From CAVQBP01 sp963710745 (GTDB lineage Bacteria; Bacteroidota; Ignavibacteria; Ignavibacteriales; Ignavibacteriaceae): a stretch of 64,000 nt of DNA. The notes below the pieces were generated by a model. It saw nothing but the letters and a program-made list of their open reading frames with translations. It made no database searches and was not told the origin of the DNA. Positions 63,136 to 64,000 of this stretch are shown here, one piece after another. Each line of letters begins with the position of its first letter. Position 1 is the first letter of the stretch. The stretch spans positions 158,605 through 222,604 of the forward strand of contig CAVQBP010000006.1 in assembly GCA_963710745.1 (NCBI GenBank). The letters are read 5' to 3'. The translations under genes were made by a program, and so were the position numbers.

Positions 63136-63582
63136 TTATTTTTTCCTTTTCTTAATCTCTCTTCCCACAAAATAAACAACCAGGTTTATCAGCAGCGTTC
63201 CTGCAATCCAAATTCCCTTTTCCCAATCCTCTTCGCCTCTGATAATTATCGGATCAGCATCAATCTTGATTGTATCCCATTTAATTATTGTATCCGGAAT
63301 AATCTTGTAAGTGAATTCATTTTTGTCCGGAAAGAATTTTATTACTGCAGAAGTGTCTTTTCCATTTTTCTTTAACTTCACTCCCTGGTAATATTCTTCA
63401 AACCTGGTTAATTCATCAGTCTTAATTATTCTAATTTCCTTCTCCGCTTTAATGGTGTCTTTTATCTCTGCAGGCTTGACAATGGTTCTATGAATAATTA
63501 AAGCCGGGGTGCTGCACCCGGTTAAAACCTGGATGCAGCACATGACTAATGGAATAAGGAGGAGGTTAAATGACCTTTCCAT
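63136..63582 (-). CDS. Spanin-like lipoprotein
   Basis: 148 residues. Signal peptide with lipobox VLTGC (Cys about 23), a helical middle with DTIKAEKEIRIIKTDE, and a C-terminal transmembrane helix (LLINLVVYFVGREIKKRKK). A lipoprotein leader plus terminal membrane helix is the layout of unimolecular spanins, which link inner and outer membranes during phage lysis. The ATG at 63582 overlaps the holin-like stop; AAAGGGG precedes it. Confidence 0.6.
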   Translation of the reverse strand: MERSFNLLLIPLVMCCIQVLTGCSTPALIIHRTIVKPAEIKDTIKAEKEIRIIKTDELTRFEEYYQGVKLKKNGKDTSAVIKFFPDKNEFTYKIIPDTIIKWDTIKIDADPIIIRGEEDWEKGIWIAGTLLINLVVYFVGREIKKRKK

Positions 63583-63748
63583 TAGCCCCTTTCCCGGTGA
63601 AGTAAGCAATTATTGCTACTGATGCAGCTCCAATCCAAATGTACCATTTAGAACCTTCGGGTACATTTCCAATTGCGGTAGCGACTGCAGTTCCTACTCC
63701 GACAATAATGCCTACAATATTTGTGACAGTGTTTTTCAAATTATTCAT
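63566..63748 (-). CDS. Holin-like small membrane protein
   Basis: 60 residues, two membrane helices (about 10-28 and 36-52) with a short polar loop (NVPEGSKW) and a C-terminal GKGANGKVI. Size and layout match class II phage holins. AAGGAG lies seven bases before the ATG at 63748. It overlaps the next gene by 17 bases, which suggests translational coupling. Confidence 0.62.
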   Translation of the reverse strand: MNNLKNTVTNIVGIIVGVGTAVATAIGNVPEGSKWYIWIGAASVAIIAYFTGKGANGKVI

Positions 63749-63837
63749 AGGTCTCCTTATATTATGATTATTACTTTTTACCCGCCGGCGGCGGAAACTC
63801 CTTCCCTCAGTCTCAATACTCAAGACTCAATACTAAC

Positions 63838-64000
63838 TACTTCTTATTCACAAACTCATACTCACTTAAAAGTTCATTAAGCTTTTTCTCGTAGCTTGCA
63901 GTAAAACCGTTTTTCGCGATATCACTCTGTATCGCATGAACCAAGTGCAATAATTTTAAATTCTGTCAGTGCAGCTTTTCTATGCGCACGCGTCACCATA
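63838..64000 (-). CDS. Partial gene at the right edge, unknown
   Basis: The minus-strand frame ends ASYEKKLNELLSEYEFVNKK, stop. Another frame upstream reads MVTRAHRKAALTEFKIIALG, so one base may separate two parts of a single gene. It is cut off at the window edge. Confidence 0.35.

Overview
The window is AT-rich (roughly one third G+C by eye). It looks like chromosome from the Ignavibacteria/Chlorobiota side of the Bacteroidota. The main clue is the type IX secretion (T9SS) C-terminal sorting domain on three secreted proteins, with YPNPFNP, LKVYDLLGREV and SSGVYFYR motifs. Lipoproteins, a hybrid sensor kinase of Bacteroidota layout (GAF-HisKA-HATPase-REC-AraC) and many genes without a clear Shine-Dalgarno sequence agree with this. 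No rRNA, tRNA or CRISPR array was recognised.

Region 1 (1-12.1 kb) is a signalling patch. It holds two near-identical single-domain response regulators (a third lies at 18.0 kb), a NarL/LuxR-type response regulator, a YtxH stress-type protein, and a large minus-strand protein in which a CsrA RNA-binding domain is fused to PAS-PAS-histidine kinase, followed after one frameshift by a receiver domain. Four copies of a repeat that carries only the 3' end of a DUF72-like gene are scattered among them. A T9SS propeller protein closes the region.

Region 2 (12.5-49.3 kb) is accessory DNA that reads like an integron cassette array without an integrase (CALIN-like). About two dozen mostly single-gene units lie almost all on the minus strand. 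They encode four class-C beta-lactamase-like serine hydrolases, two near-identical zinc-type quinone oxidoreductases, a flavin monooxygenase, a PNPOx-like protein, a truncated haemoglobin, an AraC fusion, a methyltransferase, an ECF sigma factor, a cytochrome-like lipoprotein and many unknowns. Between them are long spacers of three kinds: (a) attC-like sites with GTTRRRY-type cores at one end and inverted L-box-like arms; (b) attC-like ends joined to a segment that looks like domains V and VI of a group II intron (five copies); (c) a GGA-rich repeat derived from the 3' end of a small two-gene unit (called A/B here), which abuts or supplies stop codons of the neighbouring genes. A family of 85-residue membrane proteins travels with type (c).

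Region 3 (49.6-61.7 kb) is on the plus strand. It has two tandem Ser/Thr kinase-TolB propeller genes, both broken by several frameshifts, then an intact hybrid sensor/AraC regulator, a lipoprotein, a collapsed T9SS protein, a prolyl oligopeptidase and a secreted TPR protein.

Region 4 (61.8-64 kb, minus strand) has an L,D-transpeptidase-like protein with an HRxS...GC signature, then overlapping small genes for a holin-like and a spanin-like protein. This suggests a phage-type lysis module that continues beyond the right edge.

The most notable items are the CsrA-histidine kinase fusion and the attC-like spacers that carry group II intron 3' ends. Neither could be tested here by database search or folding.
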